Shown in pieces: positions 19,698-27,582 of a stretch of 64,000 nt of DNA. The notes under the pieces are model-generated. The model ran no database searches, was not told the origin of the DNA, and saw only the letters and a program-made list of their open reading frames with translations. The DNA is from JAJTFW01 sp903922455 (GTDB lineage: Bacteria > Bacteroidota > Bacteroidia > AKYH767-A > OLB10): assembly GCA_943329665.2 (NCBI GenBank), contig CALQEU020000002.1:186001-250000 (forward strand), given 5' to 3'. How positions within the stretch are numbered: position 1 is the stretch's first letter; every line of letters starts with the position of its first letter. Position numbers and translations under genes: made by a program.

Positions 19698-21014
19698 TTA
19701 TTTATTGACAATCTCCCCATATAAATCAAAAGCCGCAGTAGAAGTAATTTTTACATGGGCAAAATCACCAATACGAACATAAGTATCTTTTGCAGAAACG
19801 AGCACTTCATTGTCCACTTCGGGAGAATCAAACTCTGTACGTCCTACAAAATAATCGCCTTCTTTGCGATCAAACAATACTTTAAAGGTTTGTCCGACTT
19901 TCAAACTATTAATATCTTCTGAAATCCCTTGCTGTACTGCCATCACCGCTTCTGCACGTTCTTGTTTCACCTCATCTGGAACATCATCTTCCAAACCGTA
20001 AGCATGCGTATTTTCTTCATGCGAATAATTAAAGATCCCTAATCGATCGAATCGTGCTTTTTCTACAAAGCGTAACATGGCTTGATGATCTTCTTCGGTC
20101 TCTCCGGGATATCCAGCGATTAAAGTAGTACGTAATGCGATACCTGGAACTTTCGTTCTGAACATATCAATCAATTCGTACGTTTTTGCTTCGGTAGTAC
20201 CACGACGCATCGACTTCAACATATTATCTGAAATGTGTTGCAAGGGAATATCGATATACTTACAAATATTTTCACGTTCGCGCATCACATCCAACACATC
20301 TTCTGGAAATCCACTTGGAAAAGCATAATGCAAACGAATCCATTCAATGCCTTCTACATCACTCAATGCTATGAGTAGATCCCCTAACTTTCGATCTTTA
20401 TAAATATCTAATCCGTAATAGGTAGAATCCTGTGCAATCAATAATAATTCCTTCGTACCATTCTTAGCCAACGTTTTTGCTTCGGCAACCAACTCTTCCA
20501 TCGGACGAGAAATATGTTTACCACGCATCAAGGGAATTGCACAAAACGAACAGGGACGATCGCAGCCTTCTGAAATTTTCAAATAAGCAAAATGACGAGG
20601 CGTCGTTAATAATCGTTCTCCAATCAACTCATGTTTATAATCGGCGCCCAATGTTTTTAATAATAAAGGTAAATCACGTGTACCGAAATACGCATCCACA
20701 TTGGTAATTTCTTTTTCTAAATCGGGCTTGTATCTTTCGGATAGGCATCCCGTTACGATCAAACGATCAATCTTCCCTTTCTCCTTTTGCTTGGCATAAT
20801 GCAAAATCGTTTCGATGGATTCTTGTTTAGCATTATCTATAAATCCACAGGTGTTGATGATCACAATGGAGGCATCATTCTTTGAACTTTCATGCGTCAC
20901 ATCAAAATCATTGGCACGTAACTGACCCATCAAGACTTCAGAGTCCACTAGGTTTTTAGAGCAACCTAATGTTACTACATTGACTTTATTTTGCTTAAGG
21001 GTTTTGGTCTTCAC
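19698..21014 (-). CDS. rimO: ribosomal protein uS12 methylthiotransferase RimO
   Basis: A 438-residue radical-SAM methylthiotransferase that modifies an aspartate of ribosomal protein S12. The N-terminal UPF0004 domain supplies Cys18, Cys56 and Cys90 for one iron-sulfur cluster. The radical-SAM cluster is Cys151-x3-Cys155-x2-Cys158 (CDRPCSFC). A C-terminal TRAM domain follows from about residue 370. It lies 5 nt after the small exported protein gene and 6 nt before bshC. Confidence 0.97.
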   Translation of the reverse strand: MKTKTLKQNKVNVVTLGCSKNLVDSEVLMGQLRANDFDVTHESSKNDASIVIINTCGFIDNAKQESIETILHYAKQKEKGKIDRLIVTGCLSERYKPDLEKEITNVDAYFGTRDLPLLLKTLGADYKHELIGERLLTTPRHFAYLKISEGCDRPCSFCAIPLMRGKHISRPMEELVAEAKTLAKNGTKELLLIAQDSTYYGLDIYKDRKLGDLLIALSDVEGIEWIRLHYAFPSGFPEDVLDVMRERENICKYIDIPLQHISDNMLKSMRRGTTEAKTYELIDMFRTKVPGIALRTTLIAGYPGETEEDHQAMLRFVEKARFDRLGIFNYSHEENTHAYGLEDDVPDEVKQERAEAVMAVQQGISEDINSLKVGQTFKVLFDRKEGDYFVGRTEFDSPEVDNEVLVSAKDTYVRIGDFAHVKITSTAAFDLYGEIVNK

Positions 21015-21019
21015 AATTA

Positions 21020-21505
21020 TTAATAGAACACGTTAAATTTTGATTTATCAAGTAGAATTTGTACTTCCTTAGGAAAAAATGGATTTAACATATCGTACAA
21101 CTGAACGTGCAAACGAACCCATGCATTGGTCGCACGCGAGGAAATAATTTTTCCATTATTCTCAATACGAATTTCAATTGATCGAGGATAATTTTCATCA
21201 TTGATTTGTTGAAAATTTGCATACCCATCAAAGTACTCAGGCTTCAAGCTGTCAATCGGAAAAGTTTTTAAGATAGCAGAAACATTTTTTTGTTCTTTGG
21301 GGGTTAAAGAACGCACTAAATAATCTACATTCGATCTTCCGTAATCGGATTTACCAGTAATTATTAAACTATCGTTTGTGATTCGATAAGCCTGTTCCAT
21401 ATTCATCTGCGCTATATTATCTTTGATGATAATTTCCCAGGTTTGCGCAACTCCCATCTGCGCAAGCAAAACAAATACAAGAATACTAACGATTTTCTTT
21501 TTCAT
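21020..21505 (-). CDS. exported protein of unknown function
   Basis: A 161-residue protein from ATG 21505, one base after the ftsY stop. A longer frame reaching into ftsY is an artefact. The N-terminus is a clear signal peptide (MKKKIVSILVFVLLAQMGVAQ), so it is periplasmic or surface-located. No known domain is recognised. It sits between ftsY and rimO with minimal spacing and is probably part of that operon. Confidence 0.75.
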   Translation of the reverse strand: MKKKIVSILVFVLLAQMGVAQTWEIIIKDNIAQMNMEQAYRITNDSLIITGKSDYGRSNVDYLVRSLTPKEQKNVSAILKTFPIDSLKPEYFDGYANFQQINDENYPRSIEIRIENNGKIISSRATNAWVRLHVQLYDMLNPFFPKEVQILLDKSKFNVFY

Positions 21506-21506
21506 T

Positions 21507-22472
21507 TTAGATTTGAGATTCAAACAATGAATTAACGAATTCCTTTTTATCGAATAACTGCAAGTCTTCCATTTTCTCTCCGACACCAATATACTTCACA
21601 GGAATACTAAACTGATCCGACACGCCAATCACCACACCACCTTTTGCTGTACCATCCAACTTTGTTAATGCAAGTGCATTTACATCGGTGGCAGCCACAA
21701 ATTGCTTCGCTTGTTCAAAAGCATTTTGTCCGGTAGACGCATCGAGAACGAGTAAAATTTCATGCGGCGCATCCGGAACAACCTTTTGCATCACGCGTTT
21801 AATTTTCGAAAGTTCGTTCATTAAATTGATTTTATTATGAAGACGACCTGCGGTATCGATGATACAAACATCAGCACCTTGCGCATGTGCGGAAGAAACC
21901 GCATCAAAAGCCACCGAGGCCGGGTCTGCACCCATGCCTTGACTTACGATAGGCACATCCACACGCTTCGCCCAAATGATAAGTTGATCTACGGCTGCAG
22001 CACGAAATGTATCGGCAGCGCCTAGCACCACTGACTTACCGGCTTTCTTAAAAGCGTATGCTAACTTTCCAATGGTGGTTGTTTTACCAACTCCATTCAC
22101 GCCCACCACCATAATCACATAAGGTTTGGCAGGAAGCTCATCCAATAAATTAAAATCGACTTTGCTGCCGGCGGTATTTTCCGACATCAGTCCAACAATC
22201 TCCTCTTTCAACAGGCGATTCAATTCGCTTGTTCCTGAATATTTATCGCGTGCAACACGATCTTGAATACGCTTTACAATTTTGAGGGTAGTTTCCACAC
22301 CCACATCACTCGTCACTAAAATCTCTTCTAAATTATCGAGTACTTCATCATCGATGCTGGTCTTCCCAATGAGGGTCTTGGTAATCTTTGAAAAAAAACT
22401 CTCACGGGTCTTCTCGAGTCCCTTATCGAGCGACTCCTTTTTCTCTTTATTGAAGAATCCGAATAATCCCAT
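21507..22472 (-). CDS. ftsY: signal recognition particle receptor FtsY
   Basis: A 321-residue SRP GTPase that docks ribosome-SRP complexes at the inner membrane. It has a short N-terminus without the long acidic A domain of enterobacterial FtsY, an N domain (about 20-100) and the G domain: G1 GVNGVGKTTT (124-133), DTFRAAA (154-160), DTAGR (206-210) and TKLDGTAKGG (about 270-280). An intrinsic terminator lies between it and the upstream DUF4295 gene, so expression depends on read-through or an unseen promoter. Confidence 0.97.
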   Translation of the reverse strand: MGLFGFFNKEKKESLDKGLEKTRESFFSKITKTLIGKTSIDDEVLDNLEEILVTSDVGVETTLKIVKRIQDRVARDKYSGTSELNRLLKEEIVGLMSENTAGSKVDFNLLDELPAKPYVIMVVGVNGVGKTTTIGKLAYAFKKAGKSVVLGAADTFRAAAVDQLIIWAKRVDVPIVSQGMGADPASVAFDAVSSAHAQGADVCIIDTAGRLHNKINLMNELSKIKRVMQKVVPDAPHEILLVLDASTGQNAFEQAKQFVAATDVNALALTKLDGTAKGGVVIGVSDQFSIPVKYIGVGEKMEDLQLFDKKEFVNSLFESQI

Positions 22473-22491
22473 TTTATTTGCTTTTGGTACT

Positions 22492-22526
22492 AATAAAAAC
22501 AGCCTCTTTCGATGGAAAGAAGCTGT
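22492..22526 (-). terminator. intrinsic terminator between DUF4295 gene and ftsY
   Basis: On the minus strand a 12-bp stem (ACAGCTTCTTTC / GAAAGAGGCTGT, one G-U pair) with a 4-nt loop CATC is followed at once by TTTTATT. This is a good rho-independent terminator for the rpmG-DUF4295 transcript, placed 20 bp before the ftsY start. Confidence 0.85.
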
Positions 22527-22550
22527 CTGATCTGGTTGATTGTCAGAATA

Positions 22551-22706
22551 TTACTTTTCTTTCAAGAAATCTTTAATATGGTCATTGTGAACGATCTCTT
22601 CTTTAAAAGAGTACGATCCAGTCACTGGTGATTTCACCATTTTGATCACTTTCGAGAATTCTTTGCCTTTACCGGTTTTCAGTGTAGCAACTACTTTCTT
22701 AGCCAT
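22551..22706 (-). CDS. DUF4295 family small protein
   Basis: A 51-residue basic protein, MAKKVVATLKTGKGKEFSKV at the start and a Lys-rich end. It matches the DUF4295 family, a Bacteroidota-specific small protein almost always found beside rpmG. It begins 27 nt after rpmG, with the next gene ftsY beyond a terminator. A ribosome-associated role is inferred from the gene neighbourhood only. Confidence 0.9.
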   Translation of the reverse strand: MAKKVVATLKTGKGKEFSKVIKMVKSPVTGSYSFKEEIVHNDHIKDFLKEK

Positions 22707-22733
22707 GTTATTTTATATTGGGCGGGAAGCCGA

Positions 22734-22916
22734 TTATTTAATTTCTTTATGAAGCGTCATTTTCTTGAGGATAGGATTGAATTTTTTCAATTCTAAACGC
22801 TCAGTTGTGTTCTTCTTGTTCTTGGTGGTGATGTAACGACTGGTGCCTGGTTTACCAGAGTTTTTATGCTCTGTACACTCCATAATCACCTGAACGCGGT
22901 TACCTTTCTTAGCCAT
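22734..22916 (-). CDS. rpmG: 50S ribosomal protein L33
   Basis: A 60-residue basic protein with the L33 pattern (MAKKGNRVQVIMECTE ... RYITTKNKKNT). It lacks the zinc-binding Cys pairs except for a single Cys14, so this is a zinc-independent form. In most Bacteroidota rpmG follows rpmB directly. Here rpmB lies 2 kb upstream with a peptidase gene between. A predicted promoter precedes rpmG. Confidence 0.96.
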   Translation of the reverse strand: MAKKGNRVQVIMECTEHKNSGKPGTSRYITTKNKKNTTERLELKKFNPILKKMTLHKEIK

Positions 22917-22950
22917 GGTTTAATGTATTATTACCCGTAATTTGGGTCGG

Positions 22951-22982
22951 CAAAGATACTACGATTCTAAGCAAAATACAAA
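22951..22982 (-). promoter_or_regulatory. predicted promoter of rpmG-DUF4295
   Basis: On the minus strand TTTG (22982-22979), a 20-nt spacer and TATCTTTG (22958-22951) lie 34 nt before the rpmG ATG. Both halves fit the Bacteroidota pattern, which suits a gene cut off from the rpmB transcript. Confidence 0.55.
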
Positions 22983-23170
22983 GGATTCAGAGGAATTTAT
23001 GTTAATTACTTATAATCAATATCTTATATTTAATTTTTCAAGGATAATTAATGCATATTCATCTATCAATACTCTGATGGGCCCTACCTTTGCTGAAGCT
23101 TTGGCAGGCAAGCGCAGATTTATTAAGATTGATTAAGATTTTTTATGATTTACTTTCTTAGAGAAAAAGT

Positions 23171-23241
23171 GAACACGGATGACACAATCTTTCGCTGAAG
23201 CTTCAAATTGTAAAACGGATAAATCGGATTTTCGCAGATTT
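23171..23241 (+). repeat. 71-bp inverted repeat, left copy
   Basis: Matches the reverse complement of 27508-27578 at 68 of 71 positions. It contains the 10-bp palindrome TGAAGCTTCA. It lies between rpmG and the peptidase gene. Confidence 0.9.
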
Positions 23242-23486
23242 GATTTTAGTTAAAAGTAAAAAATCGACTTACAATAAACTTTGAATTTAGGATTTCTATT
23301 CGAACATTGAGTAATTCTACTCGCAAGTTTATTATTTGCGGTCTCCGCGCCTTCCTTGCGTTCCTAGCGGTTAAATTTAATGCCTTGTATCAAACTGGTA
23401 AACACATTATAAAAATGATCTTGTTTCATCTTCAAATTTTCAAATAAGTACATTTTCAAACCTGCCTTGCAGCACTGCGGGGTTAT

Positions 23487-24851
23487 TTATTCTGCCATCA
23501 TCTTCTCCAAGTCTTCAATACTCCTCGGAAGACTAATCGTCATATTCACGGGATCCCCATCAGTTATAAGAATATCGTCTTCAATGCGCACTCCGATGCC
23601 CCACCATTTGGGATCGCAGTTGCTGCCTTGGTTAATGTAGATGCCGGGCTCGACGGTCATCACTACACCGGGAAGTAAGGATTGGTACGTTCCTGCGTCA
23701 TGCACATCTAATCCTAAATAATGGGAAGTGCCGTGCATGAAATAATTTTTCGCTTCAGATTCTTTTTTGATGATGCCTAAGTCGATTAAGCCTTTTGCAA
23801 TTACAGCATAAGCTGCATTGTGTGCTGCTCTGAAATCATTTCCTTTTCTGCATTTTTCGATGCCCGCATTTTGAGCTTGCAATACTAAATTATAGATGGC
23901 TTTTTCTTCCGTTGAAAATTTTCCATCGACAGGAATCGACCGTGTAATATCAGCCGTGTACCCGTGATACTCTGCGCCCATGTCGACCAAGAACATATCT
24001 TTTGGCTCTAAACTTTTTCGATTATAGGTATAATGCAAAACACAGGCATTACTTCCACCGCCGCAAATGGAAGGATAGCCCATGTATTCGGATCCTCCCT
24101 TTTTAGAATAGTATTCAATGATGGCTTGTGCTTCGTACTCTGCCATTCCTGGTTCGAGTTGTTTTATCATCGCTTTGAAACCTTCTATGGTAAGATCCAT
24201 TGCTTTTTGCAACAAATTAATTTCTTCCTTGGTTTTTATCTCTCGCAACTTCGCCATCAGAGGATCTAATCCCGATTCATTCACCTCAACTTTCGATTTC
24301 TTTGTTGCCTCTTGAAAATAATCTACCAAATCGCCTAACTCCGCATTCGCCAACCGAGAATGATTTGGTTGATCAGGAAAAATGGCCATGACTTCGTTTA
24401 GTGTGCTCCAGTTTAAGCCAAATTCATGTAGGTCGATGCCTTTGTAAACACTTTTAAAACCCAGCATTTGCTTGGCTCCATCAACTCCTAATCGCTTGCC
24501 GGTCCATATTTCACTGGATGGATTTCGATCTTGCACAAATAATATTTCATTGGTAGAAACACCATCAAAAACGCGCGGCTCTTTTAAAATGATGAGTGCT
24601 GCATTGGGCTCTAAGTATCCGGTGAGGTAATAAAAATTTGGATTTTGACTGAACTGAAAATCGACGTCATTGCTTCTGTTTCGAACGGGATTCGCAAAGA
24701 AAATAGCAGCAGATTTTTCAGGCAGGAATGCTCTTAGTGCTTCTCTATTTTTTTGATGGAACTCTTTCGGAAGACGATCGGTATCGTCCCACTGTGCTTG
24801 AGCAGCAACGCTCATTAGCACCAAAAAGAAAACCGGTAAACTATATCTCAT
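23487..24851 (-). CDS. M24-family Xaa-Pro aminopeptidase, exported
   Basis: A 454-residue peptidase with an N-terminal signal peptide (MRYSLPVFFLVLMSVAAQAQ), an aminopeptidase P N-terminal domain (about 28-170) and the pita-bread M24 domain. Metal ligands are all present: Asp290, Asp301, His377, Glu401 and Glu424, with supporting His373 (HGTSHYLGLDVH). It should cleave N-terminal residues before proline in the periplasm or at the surface. Its first codons double as the second arm and U-rich tail of a hairpin that could terminate rpmB transcription. It interrupts the usual rpmB-rpmG neighbourhood. Confidence 0.92.
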   Translation of the reverse strand: MRYSLPVFFLVLMSVAAQAQWDDTDRLPKEFHQKNREALRAFLPEKSAAIFFANPVRNRSNDVDFQFSQNPNFYYLTGYLEPNAALIILKEPRVFDGVSTNEILFVQDRNPSSEIWTGKRLGVDGAKQMLGFKSVYKGIDLHEFGLNWSTLNEVMAIFPDQPNHSRLANAELGDLVDYFQEATKKSKVEVNESGLDPLMAKLREIKTKEEINLLQKAMDLTIEGFKAMIKQLEPGMAEYEAQAIIEYYSKKGGSEYMGYPSICGGGSNACVLHYTYNRKSLEPKDMFLVDMGAEYHGYTADITRSIPVDGKFSTEEKAIYNLVLQAQNAGIEKCRKGNDFRAAHNAAYAVIAKGLIDLGIIKKESEAKNYFMHGTSHYLGLDVHDAGTYQSLLPGVVMTVEPGIYINQGSNCDPKWWGIGVRIEDDILITDGDPVNMTISLPRSIEDLEKMMAE

Positions 24852-24882
24852 GCTTCAAATTTAGCACGATACAGTTTACCGG
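24822..24882 (-). terminator. terminator-like hairpin overlapping the start of the peptidase gene
   Basis: On the minus strand CCGGTAAACTGTATC (24882-24868) pairs with GATATAGTTTACCGG (24847-24833) over 15 bp, with one G-U pair. The 20-nt loop contains the peptidase -7 element and ATG. The second arm is followed by TTTTCTTTTTGG, so the rpmB transcript could end inside the peptidase signal-peptide codons. The loop is long and the stem base is only four G-C pairs, so strength is uncertain. Confidence 0.6.
24856..24863 (-). promoter_or_regulatory. candidate -7 element of the peptidase gene
   Basis: On the minus strand TAAATTTG ends 4 nt before the ATG at 24851, implying a leaderless mRNA if used. 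It lies in the loop of the 24833-24882 hairpin. No TTG is found at the expected distance. Confidence 0.45.
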
Positions 24883-24902
24883 AAGGTATCTTGGATGGAT
24901 TT

Positions 24903-25136
24903 TTACAATCCGCCTTTTACAATGGCACGAGTGATCGCTTCAGTAATACCGATCTTATCGATGGTTTTTAAAGCTGAAGTACTCACTTTTAATGTGATCC
25001 ACTCACCAGTCTCTGGCATAAAGAAACGCTTCGTGTGCAAGTTCGGGTGGAACTTACGACGCGTTTTCGCATTAGAGTGACTAACGTTGTTTCCTGAGAT
25101 GGAGTGTTTTCCTGTAAGATCGCAAATCTTCGACAT
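24903..25136 (-). CDS. rpmB: 50S ribosomal protein L28
   Basis: A 77-residue basic protein matching L28 throughout (MSKICDLTGKHSISGNNVSH, then SNAKTRRKFHPNL). No CxxC zinc pairs are present. It has its own predicted promoter in the gap after cinA. It is separated from rpmG by the peptidase gene, unlike the common Bacteroidota order. Confidence 0.97.
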   Translation of the reverse strand: MSKICDLTGKHSISGNNVSHSNAKTRRKFHPNLHTKRFFMPETGEWITLKVSTSALKTIDKIGITEAITRAIVKGGL

Positions 25137-25156
25137 AACTATTCGTATTGGGAGGG

Positions 25157-25186
25157 CAAAGATACATAAATTTCTAAGGATTACAA
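25157..25186 (-). promoter_or_regulatory. predicted promoter of rpmB
   Basis: On the minus strand TTG (25186-25184), a 19-nt spacer and TATCTTTG (25164-25157) form a full Bacteroidota promoter match, ending 20 nt before the rpmB ATG. The TTG overlaps the cinA stop codon. Confidence 0.65.
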
Positions 25187-26437
25187 GTCGGAAGCAATAA
25201 TTGCTTTACGAAGCATATTCAAAGCAGTTTCAGATGCTACTTGTATGGTTCTTAATCGATTATCTCCCAATAAAACTTTCTTTGCGAATACTTTTCCAGG
25301 TAAGGCGATACCGATCCATACTGTTCCGACGGGCTTATCGGGCGTTCCACCCCCAGGTCCAGCGATACCGGAAGTGGCCACAGCACAATCCGTTTTCATG
25401 ATGCGTTTTACATTTTCAACCATGGCGGTCACTACTTCTTCACTCACAGCTCCATGTTCCAACATCAAGGATTCAGAAATACCCAAAATCTCAGTCTTGC
25501 TTTGGTAAGAATAAGTTATCGTAGATCCCATGTACCATTCGGATGAGCCGGGCACAGAGGTCAGCAAATGCGAAATATAACCTCCTGTACAACTTTCGGC
25601 AGTTGAAATGGTAAGATTTTTCTCTTTCAATAATTCCCCTACTACTTCCTGGATGGTCTCCTCATCGAAACCAAATCGGAAATCAGCTACTAGAAGATCT
25701 AAGTCGGATACGAGTTGGTCCATCTCCGCTTTTATTTCATCTTCATTTACTCCAGTAGCACTCAAGCGCAGACGCACCATACCGGCTCCGGGCAAATAAG
25801 CAAGCTTGAAGTGAGCAGGCAAGTTGCTTTCAAAAGTTTCAATCATTTCAGCCAATATTGTCTCCCCAATTCCCTGCGTCAAAATGGATCGATGCAAAAT
25901 GATTGGAGTTATAAACCGCAGTTTTAGTCGTGGCAAAACATGGTTTTTCATGAGGTGTTTCATCTCATAGGGCACTCCGGGCATCGACACATAAATCACA
26001 TTATTCTCATCGAACCACATTCCAGGAGCGGTGCCCACTTCATTCCGTAAAGGAGTACAATTCGAAACAATTTCTGCTTGCTTGCGATTGATTGCGGATA
26101 CATCCCGCCCTCTCATTTTGAATAATCGCTCTACATCCAAAAAAACTTCATCATTAAAAACCAATGGAGCATTGAAATATTCACTGAGCGTCACCTTCGT
26201 CACATCGTCCTTGGTTGGACCCAATCCGCCCGTAATCAAAACCACGGATGCTCGCTGAGAAGCTTCCTTGAGTGCTATTAAAATATGCTCACGAGAATCG
26301 GAAACGGAAGTGATTTGATGCACTTGAATTCCAATATCACTCAACTGCTTTCCCATCCATGCCGAATTGGTATCAACAATTTGTCCGATGAGAATCTCAT
26401 CTCCGATTGTTATAATTTCTGCTCTTACGGTTGACAT
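25181..26437 (-). CDS. cinA: CinA family protein (competence/damage-inducible protein A)
   Basis: A 418-residue two-domain protein. The N-terminal molybdopterin-binding-like domain (about 1-170) starts RAEIITIGDEILIGQIVDTN and includes TGGLGPTKDD. The C-terminal CinA domain (about 255-415) has STAESCTGGYISHLLTSVPG and SGIAGPGGG. CinA proteins are linked to NMN deamidation (C-terminal domain) and ADP-ribose pyrophosphatase activity (N-terminal domain). It lies just upstream of rpmB, a common arrangement in Bacteroidota. A weaker -7-like TACTTTCG lies 25 nt before the start (26463-26470). Confidence 0.93.
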   Translation of the reverse strand: MSTVRAEIITIGDEILIGQIVDTNSAWMGKQLSDIGIQVHQITSVSDSREHILIALKEASQRASVVLITGGLGPTKDDVTKVTLSEYFNAPLVFNDEVFLDVERLFKMRGRDVSAINRKQAEIVSNCTPLRNEVGTAPGMWFDENNVIYVSMPGVPYEMKHLMKNHVLPRLKLRFITPIILHRSILTQGIGETILAEMIETFESNLPAHFKLAYLPGAGMVRLRLSATGVNEDEIKAEMDQLVSDLDLLVADFRFGFDEETIQEVVGELLKEKNLTISTAESCTGGYISHLLTSVPGSSEWYMGSTITYSYQSKTEILGISESLMLEHGAVSEEVVTAMVENVKRIMKTDCAVATSGIAGPGGGTPDKPVGTVWIGIALPGKVFAKKVLLGDNRLRTIQVASETALNMLRKAIIASDL

Positions 26438-26625
26438 CTTTATTTCACTAAAATATTTATGGCGAAAGTAAACATTGTAGCTATCTTGAAGTTACTATTT
26501 GGTACAATATACATCAGTACAATAGCATCTCATTCATTTCAAATGATGAAGAGAACATGACTTCAAATTTCATTATTAGTCAATTGGCAGTATATTTGGA
26601 TCGTGGCGACAAAAAATTCATACTT

Positions 26626-27351
26626 ATGAAAAAAATCCTTCTGCTCATTTTTATCATCTCGAGCGCATCCTGCAAAAGTCAAATCAACATCAACAACGTT
26701 CTTAATACAGTAAACAATGCTGTTAATGGTAATTTAGGAAATGGTCTATCCAACGCTGACATTACAGCCGGACTCAAAGAAGCCTTAAACGTTGGAACCA
26801 AAAATGCAAGTTCACAAGTTTCGAGGTTAGATGGGTTTTATAAAAACAATTTAATACGCATTCCTTTTCCAAGTGATGCTCGCGACATGAAAACCACACT
26901 CGAAAGAATGGGCATGAAAAAGCAAGTCGCTGCATTTGAAAAACAATTAAACAGAGCCGCTGAAGATGCAGCAAAAAAAGCCGCTCCCATTTTTATGGCC
27001 GCCATCACTTCCATGACCATCAACGATGGACTCACTATTTTAAAAGGAAAAGACGACGAAGCCACGCAATATTTACGCAAAGCAACCACGGCTCAACTTG
27101 TAAAAGAATTTAGACCCATCATAGCCGCGTCGATGAAAAAAGTAAATGTGACGAAGTATTGGAATCCTCTTTTTAGCACTTACAATAAAGTTCCACTCGT
27201 AAAAAAAGTAAATCCTAATTTAGATGATTTTGTAACTGAAAAAGCAATTGAAGGATTATTCATCATGGTTGCTGGTGAAGAGTTAAAAATTAGAAAAAAT
27301 CCGGAAGCGAGAATTTCTGAAATTTTGAAGAAGGTGTTTGGGGGAGGGTGA
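26626..27351 (+). CDS. DUF4197 family lipoprotein
   Basis: A 241-residue protein from ATG 26626, chosen because it gives a clean lipoprotein signal (MKKILLLIFIISSASC, Cys16). The frame runs 23 codons further upstream without signal character. The mature part matches DUF4197, from ADITAGLKEALNVGTKNAS to the C-terminal ISEILKKVFG. The function of the family is unknown. It is the only plus-strand gene in this stretch and stands alone. Confidence 0.85.
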   Translation: MKKILLLIFIISSASCKSQININNVLNTVNNAVNGNLGNGLSNADITAGLKEALNVGTKNASSQVSRLDGFYKNNLIRIPFPSDARDMKTTLERMGMKKQVAAFEKQLNRAAEDAAKKAAPIFMAAITSMTINDGLTILKGKDDEATQYLRKATTAQLVKEFRPIIAASMKKVNVTKYWNPLFSTYNKVPLVKKVNPNLDDFVTEKAIEGLFIMVAGEELKIRKNPEARISEILKKVFGGG

Positions 27352-27507
27352 TTCTAGATGTTGGATGCTCGAAACTCGATGCTCGATTGCTTTAATGCTT
27401 AATACACTGTTAAAAATCCAATTTAAACGCAGCGAACGCAACGTTTAGCAACGGCAGCAACGGTCTAATTTTACTAATTTAGAAATTATAAAAATCCGCG
27501 ACTAAGC

Positions 27508-27578
27508 AAATCCGTGAAAATCCGATTTATCCGTTTTACAATTTGAAGCTTCAGCGAAAGATTGCGTCATCCGTGTTC
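27508..27578 (-). repeat. 71-bp inverted repeat, right copy
   Basis: Reverse-complement partner of 23171-23241 (68 of 71 identical). It lies between the DUF4197 and OstA-like genes, which converge, and is preceded by other degenerate repeat segments (27355-27390 GATGTTGGATGCTCGA-like; 27425-27465 AACGCAGCGAACGCAAC). Confidence 0.9.
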
Positions 27579-27582
27579 AATA

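Larger units (their letters stand above)
22917..23486. other. 570-bp gene-free stretch with dispersed repeat segments
   Basis: Beyond the rpmG promoter, the stretch has an AAGATT-rich patch (23115-23150), a 71-bp repeat (23171-23241) with an inverted partner at 27508-27578, a TCTCCGCGCC...GCGGTTAA patch near 23341-23375, and a GC-rich small dyad (CCTTGCAG-CA-CTGCGGGG) next to the peptidase stop. A 64-codon frame at 22942 is not gene-like. The stretch looks like an accumulation of degenerate intergenic repeats. Confidence 0.6.

Noticed and set aside
22942..23136. 64-codon plus-strand gene
   Set aside because: It lies in degenerate repeats, has no recognisable domain or composition of a protein, and overlaps the rpmG promoter.
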